Shown: positions 24,730 through 33,369 of the stretch, one piece after another | How positions within the stretch are numbered: the first letter of the stretch is position 1 | Layout of the letters: every line of letters starts with the position of its first letter | Assembly (NCBI RefSeq): GCF_020076305.1 | Contig: NZ_JAIQXE010000003.1 | Location: forward strand, 1 to 64,000 | Direction of reading: 5' to 3' | From: Flavihumibacter profundi | Lineage (GTDB): Bacteria; Bacteroidota; Bacteroidia; Chitinophagales; Chitinophagaceae | Length of the DNA stretch: 64,000 nucleotides | Made by a program: the position numbers and the translations under genes | Notes under the pieces: model-generated | What the model was told of the DNA's origin: nothing | Databases searched by the model: none | Seen by the model: only the letters and a program-made list of their open reading frames with translations

Positions 24730-25983
24730 TCAATTTGTTTTAATAAAACTCTCGCTGTCCACCAGGTATTGCGCATTCGCCGCTACTGCTTCAGACTGGT
24801 CCAGTCCCGCCAATACCTGCACCAAATGTTTATTCGAAATACCCGTTTCAATTTTCCTGGCCAGGAAGGATTCGCCGTTACGGACAAACACAACCTTATC
24901 CATGCCGAGGGTTAAAACTGCTTCTTCAGGTAGCCAGTTAGCAGAACGGTCGCCGGCAAAAATGGTCGCTTTAACCTGGCTGCCGATCGGAACCTGCAAT
25001 GACGCATTATCAAAATAGACCCTGGCCGTAAGGGTTTTGCTATCCTTCCGGTAAACCGGTTCGATATAGCTGATAGCCGCCCTGAAATCCTTCGGGGGGT
25101 TGCCTTCTGTGGCAATGCGTACTTTATTACCCGCCTTCACCATCGCCGCCTGGCCGGTGAAAATATTCAGCACGGCCCATGCTTTGTTGGGATTGAACAC
25201 CGAAAAAATCGGCTGCCCTTTTTGAACATACATCCCTTCCTTAACCGACAACTCGGGGGTAGTAACGGATACAGGGTTCATCGCTGCAGGCTGGCTGCTG
25301 TTCATGCCTTCACTGTTGCTTTCATGCACATGGCCGGAGTACTTACTGTATACCGCAACAGTCAATGCTGCCTTACCGGATTTGATCACCTGGTCGAGCT
25401 GCAACTTGCCCATGCCCAGCAAATACAATTTCTGTTTCGCTGAACTAATCAGCAGCTCATTGTCAGGATCATTCTTCAGCAGGAACAATAAATTTTCCTG
25501 GGCGGTGAGTAACTCAGGACTATAGATATCCATGATCCGCTGGCCGATGCGAATTTCCTGGTAGCGGTATTTAACGTAGAGTTTTTCAATACGGCCGGCA
25601 TAGTCGGCCGCGATAGTGCCCACCTGGCGGGTATCATAGGTAATAAACCCAAAAGAAGCCATTTCAATATTTTCTTCCCGGGCCATCATGTGCACCATGG
25701 AAACATTGGCAATCACCCGCTGGTTGGATGGTTTGATGAGGGTATTCAGGGAAACCGCCTTCGGCTCTGCAGAGGATTTTACTTTCTCCAGTTGCATGCC
25801 GCAAATAGGGCAAAAACCAGCCGTATCGCTCTGCACCTGCGGGTGCATGGGACAGGTATAGGCTTTTGTTTTATGTTCTGTAACGGCGGCCTTTTCAGGT
25901 TCCCTGCGCACATTGTGGCAGGCAAAAAGAAAACAGGTTACCAGCATAAAACATAACCATCCTTGTATCGGTAATTTTTTCAT
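24730..25983 (-). CDS. CusB-type periplasmic adaptor with metal-binding head (2)
   Basis: 417 residues. Hydrophobic start with C near residue 17 and 21 (LVTCFLFACHN), so a lipoprotein. It has its own head YTCPMHPQV then FCPICGMQLEKV, then RND-adaptor hairpin and barrel domains (GRIEKLYVKYRYQEI, SVKEGMYVQKGQPI). It diverges from its neighbour, which suggests the two adaptors form a mixed ring, as some RND systems use two different protomers; that is inference. Spacing to the upstream channel gene is 9 bases. Confidence 0.9.
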   Translation of the reverse strand: MKKLPIQGWLCFMLVTCFLFACHNVRREPEKAAVTEHKTKAYTCPMHPQVQSDTAGFCPICGMQLEKVKSSAEPKAVSLNTLIKPSNQRVIANVSMVHMMAREENIEMASFGFITYDTRQVGTIAADYAGRIEKLYVKYRYQEIRIGQRIMDIYSPELLTAQENLLFLLKNDPDNELLISSAKQKLYLLGMGKLQLDQVIKSGKAALTVAVYSKYSGHVHESNSEGMNSSQPAAMNPVSVTTPELSVKEGMYVQKGQPIFSVFNPNKAWAVLNIFTGQAAMVKAGNKVRIATEGNPPKDFRAAISYIEPVYRKDSKTLTARVYFDNASLQVPIGSQVKATIFAGDRSANWLPEEAVLTLGMDKVVFVRNGESFLARKIETGISNKHLVQVLAGLDQSEAVAANAQYLVDSESFIKTN

Positions 25984-25992
25984 CGGCTAGCC

Positions 25993-27243
25993 TTATTTGA
26001 TTTCCAAAATTTTCATCAGTTCGGCCTGCATTTGCAAGGCCTTCTGCAACTGGTCGAGATATTCCATCTGCGTCATATTCAGCGCCTCCCAGGCATCAAA
26101 CAATTCAAACAACTCCTCTGTGTTTTGCTCATAGCCCAACTGCATCACCTGGTAGTTTCTTTGTAAAGCGGGAATGATCTGCTTTTCGTAAAGGGCCATT
26201 TGTTTCTTTTTCAATTCCAGTTCGGTATAGCTGGAGCTGGCCATTCCAGCGGCTTCATTGATAATCATCTGCTGCTGGTTTTTCAGTGCCTCGTTCTTCC
26301 AGAGCAGGCTCTCCATTTTTGCCTTATTCATTTTAGAAGACCATTTCGCCATGGGCAGTTTCACCATACCCATCAGGGAAAACTGCACGGGTTGCTGGGC
26401 CCAGCCAAACATGTTGTCGTACCTGACCCCAAACTCGGGAGCAAGGCTGGATTTTTCTGCCTGGCTCTCCAGGTTGTTGACAGCAATATTCCTGTCAATC
26501 ACTTTAAGTACACTCAACTGTTGCATCAAAGCAGCGGAGTCAAACATCTTTTTATTAAAATCAATCCAGGTATAATTAGTGTCCACCACAAAAGCCTCAT
26601 CCGTATTCCTGTTCATGATAGTATTAATCGCGATCCGCTTCATCACAATTTCATTTGACAGCATCAGTTGCATATTCTCCAGGTTAGACAATGCCGCTTT
26701 AGCTTTGTAGTACCCGCTGATTTTACCCAGGCCATTCTTATAGCGAATCTCCGCGCTTTGCATCATGAACTGCAGCAGCTTAACATTTTCATCCAGCACT
26801 TTCAGTTTCTTTGCCAGCACCACCCAGTCGTAGTAGTTTTTACGTGCTGTGTACAGCAATTCATTCACCACTACATCCTTCTTCTGTTTTTCAATAGATG
26901 ATTGCGCATTCATAAAAGCAAATGCGGCATCCTGCTTTTTTTTGCTGGGAAACATTTGCTGTGCAGAGACCATAAACATGCCCATACCCGGCTGGCCATC
27001 CATGGCCTTCCACTTATTGGGATTGTAGGGTGTCTGGTAAAATCCCGCGCCAAGTTCGGGTGCCATCCAGGAGTACGATCCTTTGGCCGCTTCATCCATT
27101 GAGCGGGCTTCAGCATCCAGCATTTTTAAGGCCGGGTGGTTCACTTCAATAGCGGTGCGTACATCCTGCAAGGACAATACCGGTTGCGACTGTACCAGCT
27201 GAACCGTAAGCAAACAGCCAATTATTATGGGTAAGTTTTTCAT
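25993..27243 (-). CDS. TolC/CusC-type outer membrane efflux protein
   Basis: 416 residues: signal peptide (PIIIGCLLTVQLVQSQ) then two repeats of the TolC fold with long helices (SLQDVRTAIEVNHPALKMLD; EMNYxx-type helix pairs seen as KKQMALYEKQIIPALQRNYQ and LYEQNTEELFELFDAWEAL). It forms the exit duct of the RND pump. It overlaps the CusA stop by 4 bases (ATGA), so translation is coupled. No lipobox is visible, unlike proteobacterial CusC. Confidence 0.9.
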   Translation of the reverse strand: MKNLPIIIGCLLTVQLVQSQPVLSLQDVRTAIEVNHPALKMLDAEARSMDEAAKGSYSWMAPELGAGFYQTPYNPNKWKAMDGQPGMGMFMVSAQQMFPSKKKQDAAFAFMNAQSSIEKQKKDVVVNELLYTARKNYYDWVVLAKKLKVLDENVKLLQFMMQSAEIRYKNGLGKISGYYKAKAALSNLENMQLMLSNEIVMKRIAINTIMNRNTDEAFVVDTNYTWIDFNKKMFDSAALMQQLSVLKVIDRNIAVNNLESQAEKSSLAPEFGVRYDNMFGWAQQPVQFSLMGMVKLPMAKWSSKMNKAKMESLLWKNEALKNQQQMIINEAAGMASSSYTELELKKKQMALYEKQIIPALQRNYQVMQLGYEQNTEELFELFDAWEALNMTQMEYLDQLQKALQMQAELMKILEIK

Positions 27244-30200
27244 AACGTTATCTTTCCTTTTTTCCGTAACTCATATTCTTTGGACAGCAAGAAAATCAAT
27301 GGGGTCACCAGCAGGATATGTGTTGCTGAAGTCAGTACGCCACCCACCATGGGTAGAACGATGGGCTTCATGACATCGCTGCCCACACCGTGGCTCCATA
27401 AAATGGGGATCAGGGCAAAGAGCGATACACTAACGGTCATCAGCTTGGGCCTTAACCTTTTCGAAGCGCCGGCAATAACGGCTTCCCGTAGTTCTTCTTT
27501 TGTGATGGTTTCTTTTGAATTTCCTTTTTTCTCTACCAGTTGCTGCATGGCATCATTCAGGTAAATAACCATCACGATACCCGTTTCCACTGCCAGTCCG
27601 AATAAAGCAATAAAACCAACTGCTACTGCAACAGATAAATTCACGCCCCAGAAGTAAACCAGGAATGCCCCGCCGATCAGTGCAAAGGGAATGGAGATAA
27701 GGCTTAACAGCGCTTCCTTTACTGAATGAAAAGCAAAATACATCGACAGGAAGATGATGAACAACACCACCGGTAAAATGAGCTGCATGGTTTTTTCGCT
27801 GCGGACCAGGTTTTCATACTGTCCACTCCATTCAATAAAATATCCTTTGGGCAGTTTAGTGAGCAGCTGATCCAGTTTAGCTTTTGCTTCATTCACTGTG
27901 CTGCCCAGGTCCCTTTCCCTAACGTTAAATAATACCGTTCCGCGAAGCAGCGCGTTCTCGGAATTGATCATCGGCGGGCCCTCGGTTATTTTTACATCGG
28001 CCACAGACCCTAAAGGAACAGGGCCAAATTTCATGGTCTGCACCTGCAGGCGTTTCAGGGCTTCCAGGTTATTCCTGAAATCCTGTCCGAACCGGGCGTT
28101 GACAGAAAAACGTTGGCGGCCTTCAACGGTAGTGGTCAACCGCATTCCGCCCAGCGCGATTTCCACCACGCTGTTCACGTCATCAACTGTTAAGCCGTAA
28201 CGGCCGATCTCGTCGCGTTTTACAACTATATCAATGTATTTACCACCAGTGATGGGTTCAACATATAAGTCCTTCACCCCTTTAATACCATCCAGTTCCT
28301 TTTTAATCTGTTCACTGAAAGCGTAAATGGTGTCGAGGTCCTGGCCATATACTTTTACACCCACATCGGTACGGATACCGGTGGACAACATATTGATCCG
28401 GTTGATGATCGGTTGTGTCCAGCCGTTAGTTACGCCGGGGATCTGCAGCTTGGCATTCAGTTCATTGATAATATCATTTTTGGTGATGCCCTTTCTCCAT
28501 TCCGACTGGGGCTTCAGCAAGATGATAGTTTCGACCATGCTGATGGGCGAATTATCTGTTGCGGTATTTGCCCTGCCGGCCTTACCCAGCACATTCTTTA
28601 CTTCGGGTACCGACTTGATCAGTTTATCCTGCACCTGCAAAATCCTTTTCACTTCGCTGTTTGAAACATCGGGTAAGGTCACCGGCATGAACAACAGGGA
28701 GCCTTCATCAAGTGGCGGCATAAATTCCCTGCCCAGGCTCATCACCAGGGGGATGCTGATGGCCAGGGCAATGATGTTAACGGCGATAGTTGTCTTCCGC
28801 CATTTGATACAGGCCCGGATAACCGGTTCATATATTTTTTCCAGTAAGCGGTTAACGGGGTTATGGGTTTCAGGCCTGAACCTGCCTTTCATAAAAAAAG
28901 AGATCAATACGGGGGCCAGGGTAATCACCAGCAAGGCATCCACCAGCATGATAAAAGTCTTGGTATAGGCCAGTGGGTGGAACAATTTACCTTCCTGCCC
29001 GGTCAATAAAAACACCGGTAAAAAGGAAGCGATGATAATGATGGTGGAAAAGAAGACCCCGCGCGACACCTGGATACAGGCTTTACGGACCAGGTCCATC
29101 CTCACTGCGCCGGGTATGCGATAGTTGTTACCGTTTGTGTTTGCGGCTTGCCAGTCGGACAGGTGCCGGTAGGCATTCTCGCTCATGATGATGCCGTTAT
29201 CGACGATAACCCCGATGGCCAGGGCGATACCGGTCAGCGACATGATGTTAGAGGAGATGCCGAGCAGGTTCAACAGGATAAAACTGATGGCGATGGTAAT
29301 CGGTATCTGGATAATGATGCTGAGGGCGCTTCGCCAGTGGAATAAAAACAAGATGACGATAAGGGCAACGATGGCCATTTCTTCAATCAGCTTGCTTTTA
29401 ATATTACCGATAGCAGCTTCAATCAATTCACTGCGGTCATAGGAGGTTTTAAAGGTCACGCCTTCGGGCAGGCCTTTCTCGACTTCCTTCATTTTAGCTT
29501 TGACCGAACTGATCACTTTATCTGCATTTTCACCATAGCGCATCACCACAATGCCGCCCACCACTTCGCCTTCCCCGTTCTCATCAAAGATGCCGAGGCG
29601 GAGGTCCCCGCCCATTTGCACCGTGCCGATATCCTGCACCCTTACCGGGATGCCGTTGTAATTACCAACGGCGATGCTTTCGATGTCTGCCTTGTTTTTA
29701 ATATAGCCCAGCCCGCGGATGATATAAGCCATATCGCTCATTTCAAATTTCCTGCCGCCCACGTCGTTGTTGCTGGCTTTCACCTTGTTCATCACATCCA
29801 TGAGGGAGATATTGTAAAACTGCAGTTTCACAGGATCTACCACCAGCTGGTATTGTTTTTCAAACCCGCCGAAGGAAGCAATTTCGGCTACTCCCGGCAC
29901 CGTTTGCAGGGCCAGTTTTACATACCAGTCCTGCAGCGCCCTTTGCTCACCCAGGTCGAGGTTTTTTGCATCTAACGTATACCAGAAAACATGCCCGACC
30001 CCGGTGCCATCCGGTCCAAGGGTAGGCGTAACGCCTGTGGGCATCAGCCTTTGCGCGTAGTTCAACCTTTCGAGCACCCTGGTGCGGGCCCAGTACACAT
30101 CCACATCCTCTTCAAAAATCACGTACACGAAACTCATCCCGAACATGGAGGTAGCGCGGATGTTTTTCACTTTGGGGATACCCTGCAGATTGCTCACCAA

Positions 30201-30404
30201 AGGATAGGTCACCTGGTCCTCCATGATCTGCGGGCCGCGGCCCATCCATTCCGTAAACACGATCACCTGGTTTTCGCTCAGGTCGGGAATGGCGTCAATC
30301 GGGTTTTTCTGTATGTTGAAAATCCCCGCTGCAAACAGTACTATCGCCAGCAGCAAAACGATGTACCGGTTTTTCAGTGACCAGGAAATTATGGATGGGA
30401 TCAT
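27240..30404 (-). CDS. CusA/CzcA-type heavy-metal RND pump
   Basis: 1054 residues, full length for the HME-RND family. It starts SWSLKNRYIVLLLAIVLFA then NPIDAIPDLSENQVIVFTEW and has the conserved GRGPQIMEDQVTYPL. Membrane helices 4-6 carry the proton path (ALAIGVIVDNGIIMSENAY) and the second half the matching AVGFIALFGLAVETGIVMVI. Such pumps export monovalent copper/silver or divalent zinc/cobalt from the periplasm using the proton gradient. The CPH ATPase and YTCPMHP adaptors in the operon favour Cu/Ag. Confidence 0.95.
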   Translation of the reverse strand: MIPSIISWSLKNRYIVLLLAIVLFAAGIFNIQKNPIDAIPDLSENQVIVFTEWMGRGPQIMEDQVTYPLVSNLQGIPKVKNIRATSMFGMSFVYVIFEEDVDVYWARTRVLERLNYAQRLMPTGVTPTLGPDGTGVGHVFWYTLDAKNLDLGEQRALQDWYVKLALQTVPGVAEIASFGGFEKQYQLVVDPVKLQFYNISLMDVMNKVKASNNDVGGRKFEMSDMAYIIRGLGYIKNKADIESIAVGNYNGIPVRVQDIGTVQMGGDLRLGIFDENGEGEVVGGIVVMRYGENADKVISSVKAKMKEVEKGLPEGVTFKTSYDRSELIEAAIGNIKSKLIEEMAIVALIVILFLFHWRSALSIIIQIPITIAISFILLNLLGISSNIMSLTGIALAIGVIVDNGIIMSENAYRHLSDWQAANTNGNNYRIPGAVRMDLVRKACIQVSRGVFFSTIIIIASFLPVFLLTGQEGKLFHPLAYTKTFIMLVDALLVITLAPVLISFFMKGRFRPETHNPVNRLLEKIYEPVIRACIKWRKTTIAVNIIALAISIPLVMSLGREFMPPLDEGSLLFMPVTLPDVSNSEVKRILQVQDKLIKSVPEVKNVLGKAGRANTATDNSPISMVETIILLKPQSEWRKGITKNDIINELNAKLQIPGVTNGWTQPIINRINMLSTGIRTDVGVKVYGQDLDTIYAFSEQIKKELDGIKGVKDLYVEPITGGKYIDIVVKRDEIGRYGLTVDDVNSVVEIALGGMRLTTTVEGRQRFSVNARFGQDFRNNLEALKRLQVQTMKFGPVPLGSVADVKITEGPPMINSENALLRGTVLFNVRERDLGSTVNEAKAKLDQLLTKLPKGYFIEWSGQYENLVRSEKTMQLILPVVLFIIFLSMYFAFHSVKEALLSLISIPFALIGGAFLVYFWGVNLSVAVAVGFIALFGLAVETGIVMVIYLNDAMQQLVEKKGNSKETITKEELREAVIAGASKRLRPKLMTVSVSLFALIPILWSHGVGSDVMKPIVLPMVGGVLTSATHILLVTPLIFLLSKEYELRKKGKITL

Positions 30405-30427
30405 ACTGGTTGGGTTTACCCTATGGG

Positions 30428-31069
30428 CTATTTATACATTACAGTCACATCGCCACAGCCTGGCATTTCTGACCCGTAAAAAGGATTGCGGATTTCTTTT
30501 ACTTCACTCAGCCAGTTGGAGCCTTTTTTATACATCGGGCAATTATCGAGGTAAAGCGGCCTGCCTGCGCCAAAGGCTTTCACCAGGTCGGCCATGTCTT
30601 CACTCATCATGGCAAAATGTTCGCGCTGGTGGGCCAGTTTACTTTTTGCGATATGTTCAGTATGTTCTTTCAGGTCGGCTTCCACACCATCGTATACCTT
30701 TTTCTGGTCGGTGCTGAGCAATGATTTGTCGAAGCTTTTCATGGCAGTTTCCATTTTGGCCGATGCCGCTGCTGCTACTTTTTCATCAGCATTAAAAAGG
30801 GCATTTTTCAGTTCCAGGTAATGTTGTACCAGGGCACCCATGAAGGAAGTCACGCCGGGGTCAACAGAAGAGAAGGTGGCAGCAATAACTTTTATCGATG
30901 TATCCACTGCAGGTGTGGCCGCGGGATCAGTTGCAGTTGCGGTATCAGGGACAGGAGCCACAACATTGGTATGTTCCTCAACCGGGGTCTCTTTTGTCGC
31001 GGGATTACTATTACAGGCCATGATCATCATTACAGCAATAGTGGTAAAAACAGGAATTGTCTTTTTCAT
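30428..31069 (-). CDS. DUF3347 lipoprotein of the copper operon
   Basis: 213 residues from ATG 31069; the longer frame upstream lacks a signal. Lipoprotein signal (TTIAVMMIMACNSNP, Cys near 19), then a Thr/Pro/Ala-rich linker of about 45 residues, then a DUF3347 helical domain (YLELKNALFNADEKVAAAA) and a metal-site end (LDNCPMYKKGSNWLSEVKEI then RNPFYGSEMPGCG). It probably binds Cu/Ag in the periplasm and hands it to the pump. First of the RND gene run, 24 bases before CusA. Confidence 0.85.
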   Translation of the reverse strand: MKKTIPVFTTIAVMMIMACNSNPATKETPVEEHTNVVAPVPDTATATDPAATPAVDTSIKVIAATFSSVDPGVTSFMGALVQHYLELKNALFNADEKVAAAASAKMETAMKSFDKSLLSTDQKKVYDGVEADLKEHTEHIAKSKLAHQREHFAMMSEDMADLVKAFGAGRPLYLDNCPMYKKGSNWLSEVKEIRNPFYGSEMPGCGDVTVMYK

Positions 31070-31163
31070 GCGTATATCTATTTGATTTGATTGATTACAA
31101 TTTGGGCATGGGAAAATGCCAATAGCCCAACGTGGGGGTTGGGCGTTCTTTACAAAGCCGGTA

Positions 31164-31562
31164 TTAAACCAGGATACTCCGGTCGAGAATATAAATGCCG
31201 ATGCTACTGCGCTGGGGTGGTGCATGGCTATTGGGGTTTCCAACTGTTAAGGAAGATACAGGTACAGTCGGGATTTCGATAAAGCTTACCGGGATAGCCA
31301 CAGCATCAGTAAATGCAAAATGGAAACTTGCTTCCGTGGATTTCTGGTCGGTATTGTTCTTAACGAACTTAATTTCATCCTTGCAGCAGTGGTTGCCTTT
31401 TTTGTCGCTCTTCTCCATGCCACAGGTCTGGCAGTTTTTTGAAGCTTTGCTGCTAAGGTCCCAGTCGGTCATTTCGCCCATGCAGTAATGCATGTTGATA
31501 ACGGCCCCTGTGGAAGTGGCCAGGTATAAAATGGCTAATATGGCGGTGATGAACTTTCTCAA
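31164..31562 (-). CDS. HYC_CC_PP-type Cys-rich exported protein
   Basis: 132 residues. The start codon is TTG (31562), chosen because [19 protein letters not shown] is a good signal peptide. The mature protein has the pattern that names the family: HYC (residues 25-27), CQTCGME, HCCKDE, and a PP near the C-terminus (SHAPPQRSS). The family is common in Bacteroidota next to metal-efflux genes; a metal-binding or chaperone role is likely but unproven. It leads the copper operon, 94 bases before the DUF3347 gene. Confidence 0.8.
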   Translation of the reverse strand: MRKFITAILAILYLATSTGAVINMHYCMGEMTDWDLSSKASKNCQTCGMEKSDKKGNHCCKDEIKFVKNNTDQKSTEASFHFAFTDAVAIPVSFIEIPTVPVSSLTVGNPNSHAPPQRSSIGIYILDRSILV

Positions 31563-31564
31563 TA

Positions 31565-31580
31565 CTGCAAAAATATAAAT
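31565..31580 (-). promoter_or_regulatory. -7-like element in front of the copper operon
   Basis: On the minus strand TATTTTTG matches TAnnTTTG and is followed by CAGTATTG, where TTG is the start codon of the HYC_CC_PP gene. This would put the transcript start at or very near the start codon. No -33 TTG is obvious, so the call is tentative. Confidence 0.35.
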
Positions 31581-31618
31581 AATTTTATGGAGGCGGGCAT
31601 GAATTTTCTATACCCAGT

Positions 31619-31634
31619 GTTCTTACTTTGCAGT
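31619..31634 (+). promoter_or_regulatory. Possible promoter -7 element of ade
   Basis: TTACTTTGCAG immediately before ATG 31635 resembles the Bacteroidota -7 element (TAnnTTTGC, two mismatches in the first half). If real, it makes the ade transcript leaderless and rules out the two upstream ATGs. Confidence 0.3.
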
Positions 31635-33278
31635 ATGGGAAAAGCGATTCAAGCCAATATAGTGGACATACCCAACCGGAATATCTATTTCGGGGAAGTC
31701 CACCTGGATGGTGACCGGATCAGCCGCATCGTTATGCTTTCTGAAATGCCCAATACAGCCGCGAATTACATTTGTCCGGGTTTCATCGATGCGCATGTCC
31801 ATATCGAAAGTTCCATGCTCGTGCCTTCTGCCTTTGCGCGGCTGGCGGTGGTCCATGGCACGGTGGGTACAATTTCCGATCCCCATGAGATCGCCAATGT
31901 GCTGGGTGTTGAAGGGGTGAGGTTCATGATAGATAATGGTGCCCGGGTGCCGTTCAAGTTTCATTTTGGCGCGCCGAGTTGCGTGCCGGCCACTGTTTTT
32001 GAAACAGCCGGTGCCAGGATCAATGCAGACGAGGTACATGACCTGCTTGAACGTGATGATATATATTACCTGAGCGAGATGATGAATTTCCCCGGTGTGC
32101 TGCACCAGGATCCCGAGGTGATGAAAAAGATCGCTGCCGCCTGGCATTTGGGCAAGCCGGTTGATGGCCATGCGCCTGGTCTCCGTGGCGAAGACGCCCG
32201 AAATTATATCGCGGCAGGCATCAGTACCGACCATGAATGTTTTACTGCAGAAGAAGCCGAGGACAAACTGGCGCACGGCATGAAGATCCTGGTGCGTGAA
32301 GGCAGTGCCGCAAAGAATTTCGAGGCCCTAGTGGAGCTGCTGAACGACCATGCTGCCAATATGATGTTCTGTTCAGATGATAAACATCCCGATAGCCTTG
32401 TGGCCGGGCATATTGACCAGCTCTGCGCGCGGGCAGTGGAACACGAAGTGGATGTATTCAAGGTGCTGCAGGCCGCCTGCGTGAACCCGGTATTGCACTA
32501 CAGGATGCGGGTGGGACTGTTGCGCGAAGGCGACCCGGCAGATTTTATTATCCTGGAAGACCTGGGCAAGTTCAAGGTTTTGGAAACCTGGATAGATGGA
32601 CAACTGGTGGCCGCAAACGGGAAATCACTGATCCCGCATGTGCTAACGGAACCCATTAACCGATTTGAAGCCAGTCCCCGTACGGTAGCCGATTTCAGGA
32701 TCGCTGCAGATGGTGAACCACTGCCGGCCATTGAAGCACTGGACGGACAATTGATCACCCATGCCATTCCTGTTTCGAAGGAAGATTTGCTGCAGGATGA
32801 AAATGGGTGGCAGGCCAATCCCGCTAAGGACCTGCTGAAACTCTGCGTGGTTAACCGTTACCAGGATGCGCCGGTGGCGTTATGTTTTATTAAAAACTTC
32901 GGTTTGAAGCACGGGGCCATTGCCTCTTCCGTGGCCCACGATTCCCATAATATCATTGCAGTTGGCGCAGATGATGCCAGTCTATGCGAAGCCGTTAACC
33001 TGGTGATCGCCGAGCGCGGCGGGGTGAGTTGTGTAGGTCCGGATGCGTCGGCTGTATTACCCCTGCCTGTCGCCGGACTGATGAGTACCGATGATGGTTA
33101 TGAAGTTGCCCGGTCTTATACGCAGATTGATGCCATGGCCAAATCCCTCGGCTCCACCCTCAACGCGCCATTCATGACGCTATCTTTTATGGCGCTGCTC
33201 GTCATTCCCGAATTAAAATTATCTGACCTCGGGTTGTTTGATGGGGTGGCATTTTCATTTCTGGCAAAAGGACATTAA
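31635..33278 (+). CDS. ade: Adenine deaminase
   Basis: 547 residues from ATG 31635. Earlier in-frame starts exist at 31587 and 31599, but the family's N-terminus begins close to [17 protein letters not shown], and a promoter-like TTACTTTGC lies just before 31635. Metal-dependent amidohydrolase: [15 protein letters not shown] supplies the HxH site, [10 protein letters not shown] follows, and [10 protein letters not shown] carries a further His. It converts adenine to hypoxanthine and ammonia in purine salvage. The C-terminal domain specific to Ade is present ([19 protein letters not shown]). It diverges from the copper operon and stands alone. Confidence 0.9.
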   Translation: MGKAIQANIVDIPNRNIYFGEVHLDGDRISRIVMLSEMPNTAANYICPGFIDAHVHIESSMLVPSAFARLAVVHGTVGTISDPHEIANVLGVEGVRFMIDNGARVPFKFHFGAPSCVPATVFETAGARINADEVHDLLERDDIYYLSEMMNFPGVLHQDPEVMKKIAAAWHLGKPVDGHAPGLRGEDARNYIAAGISTDHECFTAEEAEDKLAHGMKILVREGSAAKNFEALVELLNDHAANMMFCSDDKHPDSLVAGHIDQLCARAVEHEVDVFKVLQAACVNPVLHYRMRVGLLREGDPADFIILEDLGKFKVLETWIDGQLVAANGKSLIPHVLTEPINRFEASPRTVADFRIAADGEPLPAIEALDGQLITHAIPVSKEDLLQDENGWQANPAKDLLKLCVVNRYQDAPVALCFIKNFGLKHGAIASSVAHDSHNIIAVGADDASLCEAVNLVIAERGGVSCVGPDASAVLPLPVAGLMSTDDGYEVARSYTQIDAMAKSLGSTLNAPFMTLSFMALLVIPELKLSDLGLFDGVAFSFLAKGH

Positions 33279-33280
33279 GG

Positions 33281-33322
33281 CACTATTCACCATTCACCAT
33301 TCACCATTCACTATTCACTATT
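33281..33322 (+). repeat. Tandem 7-bp repeat, six copies
   Basis: Six heptamers in a row: CACTATT, three CACCATT, two CACTATT, then CAC. They fill the gap between ade and the tricorn-type gene. Such short tracts change length by slippage; here the tract lies about 50-90 bases before the start at 33370, where it could alter promoter spacing. Confidence 0.85.
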
Positions 33323-33369
33323 CACGAAATTTTGCCTAGCTTATATTAAATATTCCAAAATATACTGCC

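Noticed and set aside
31623-32276. Minus-strand 217-codon frame opposite adenine deaminase
   Set aside because: Antisense shadow of a clear enzyme gene; composition is His/Met/Arg-rich and not protein-like.
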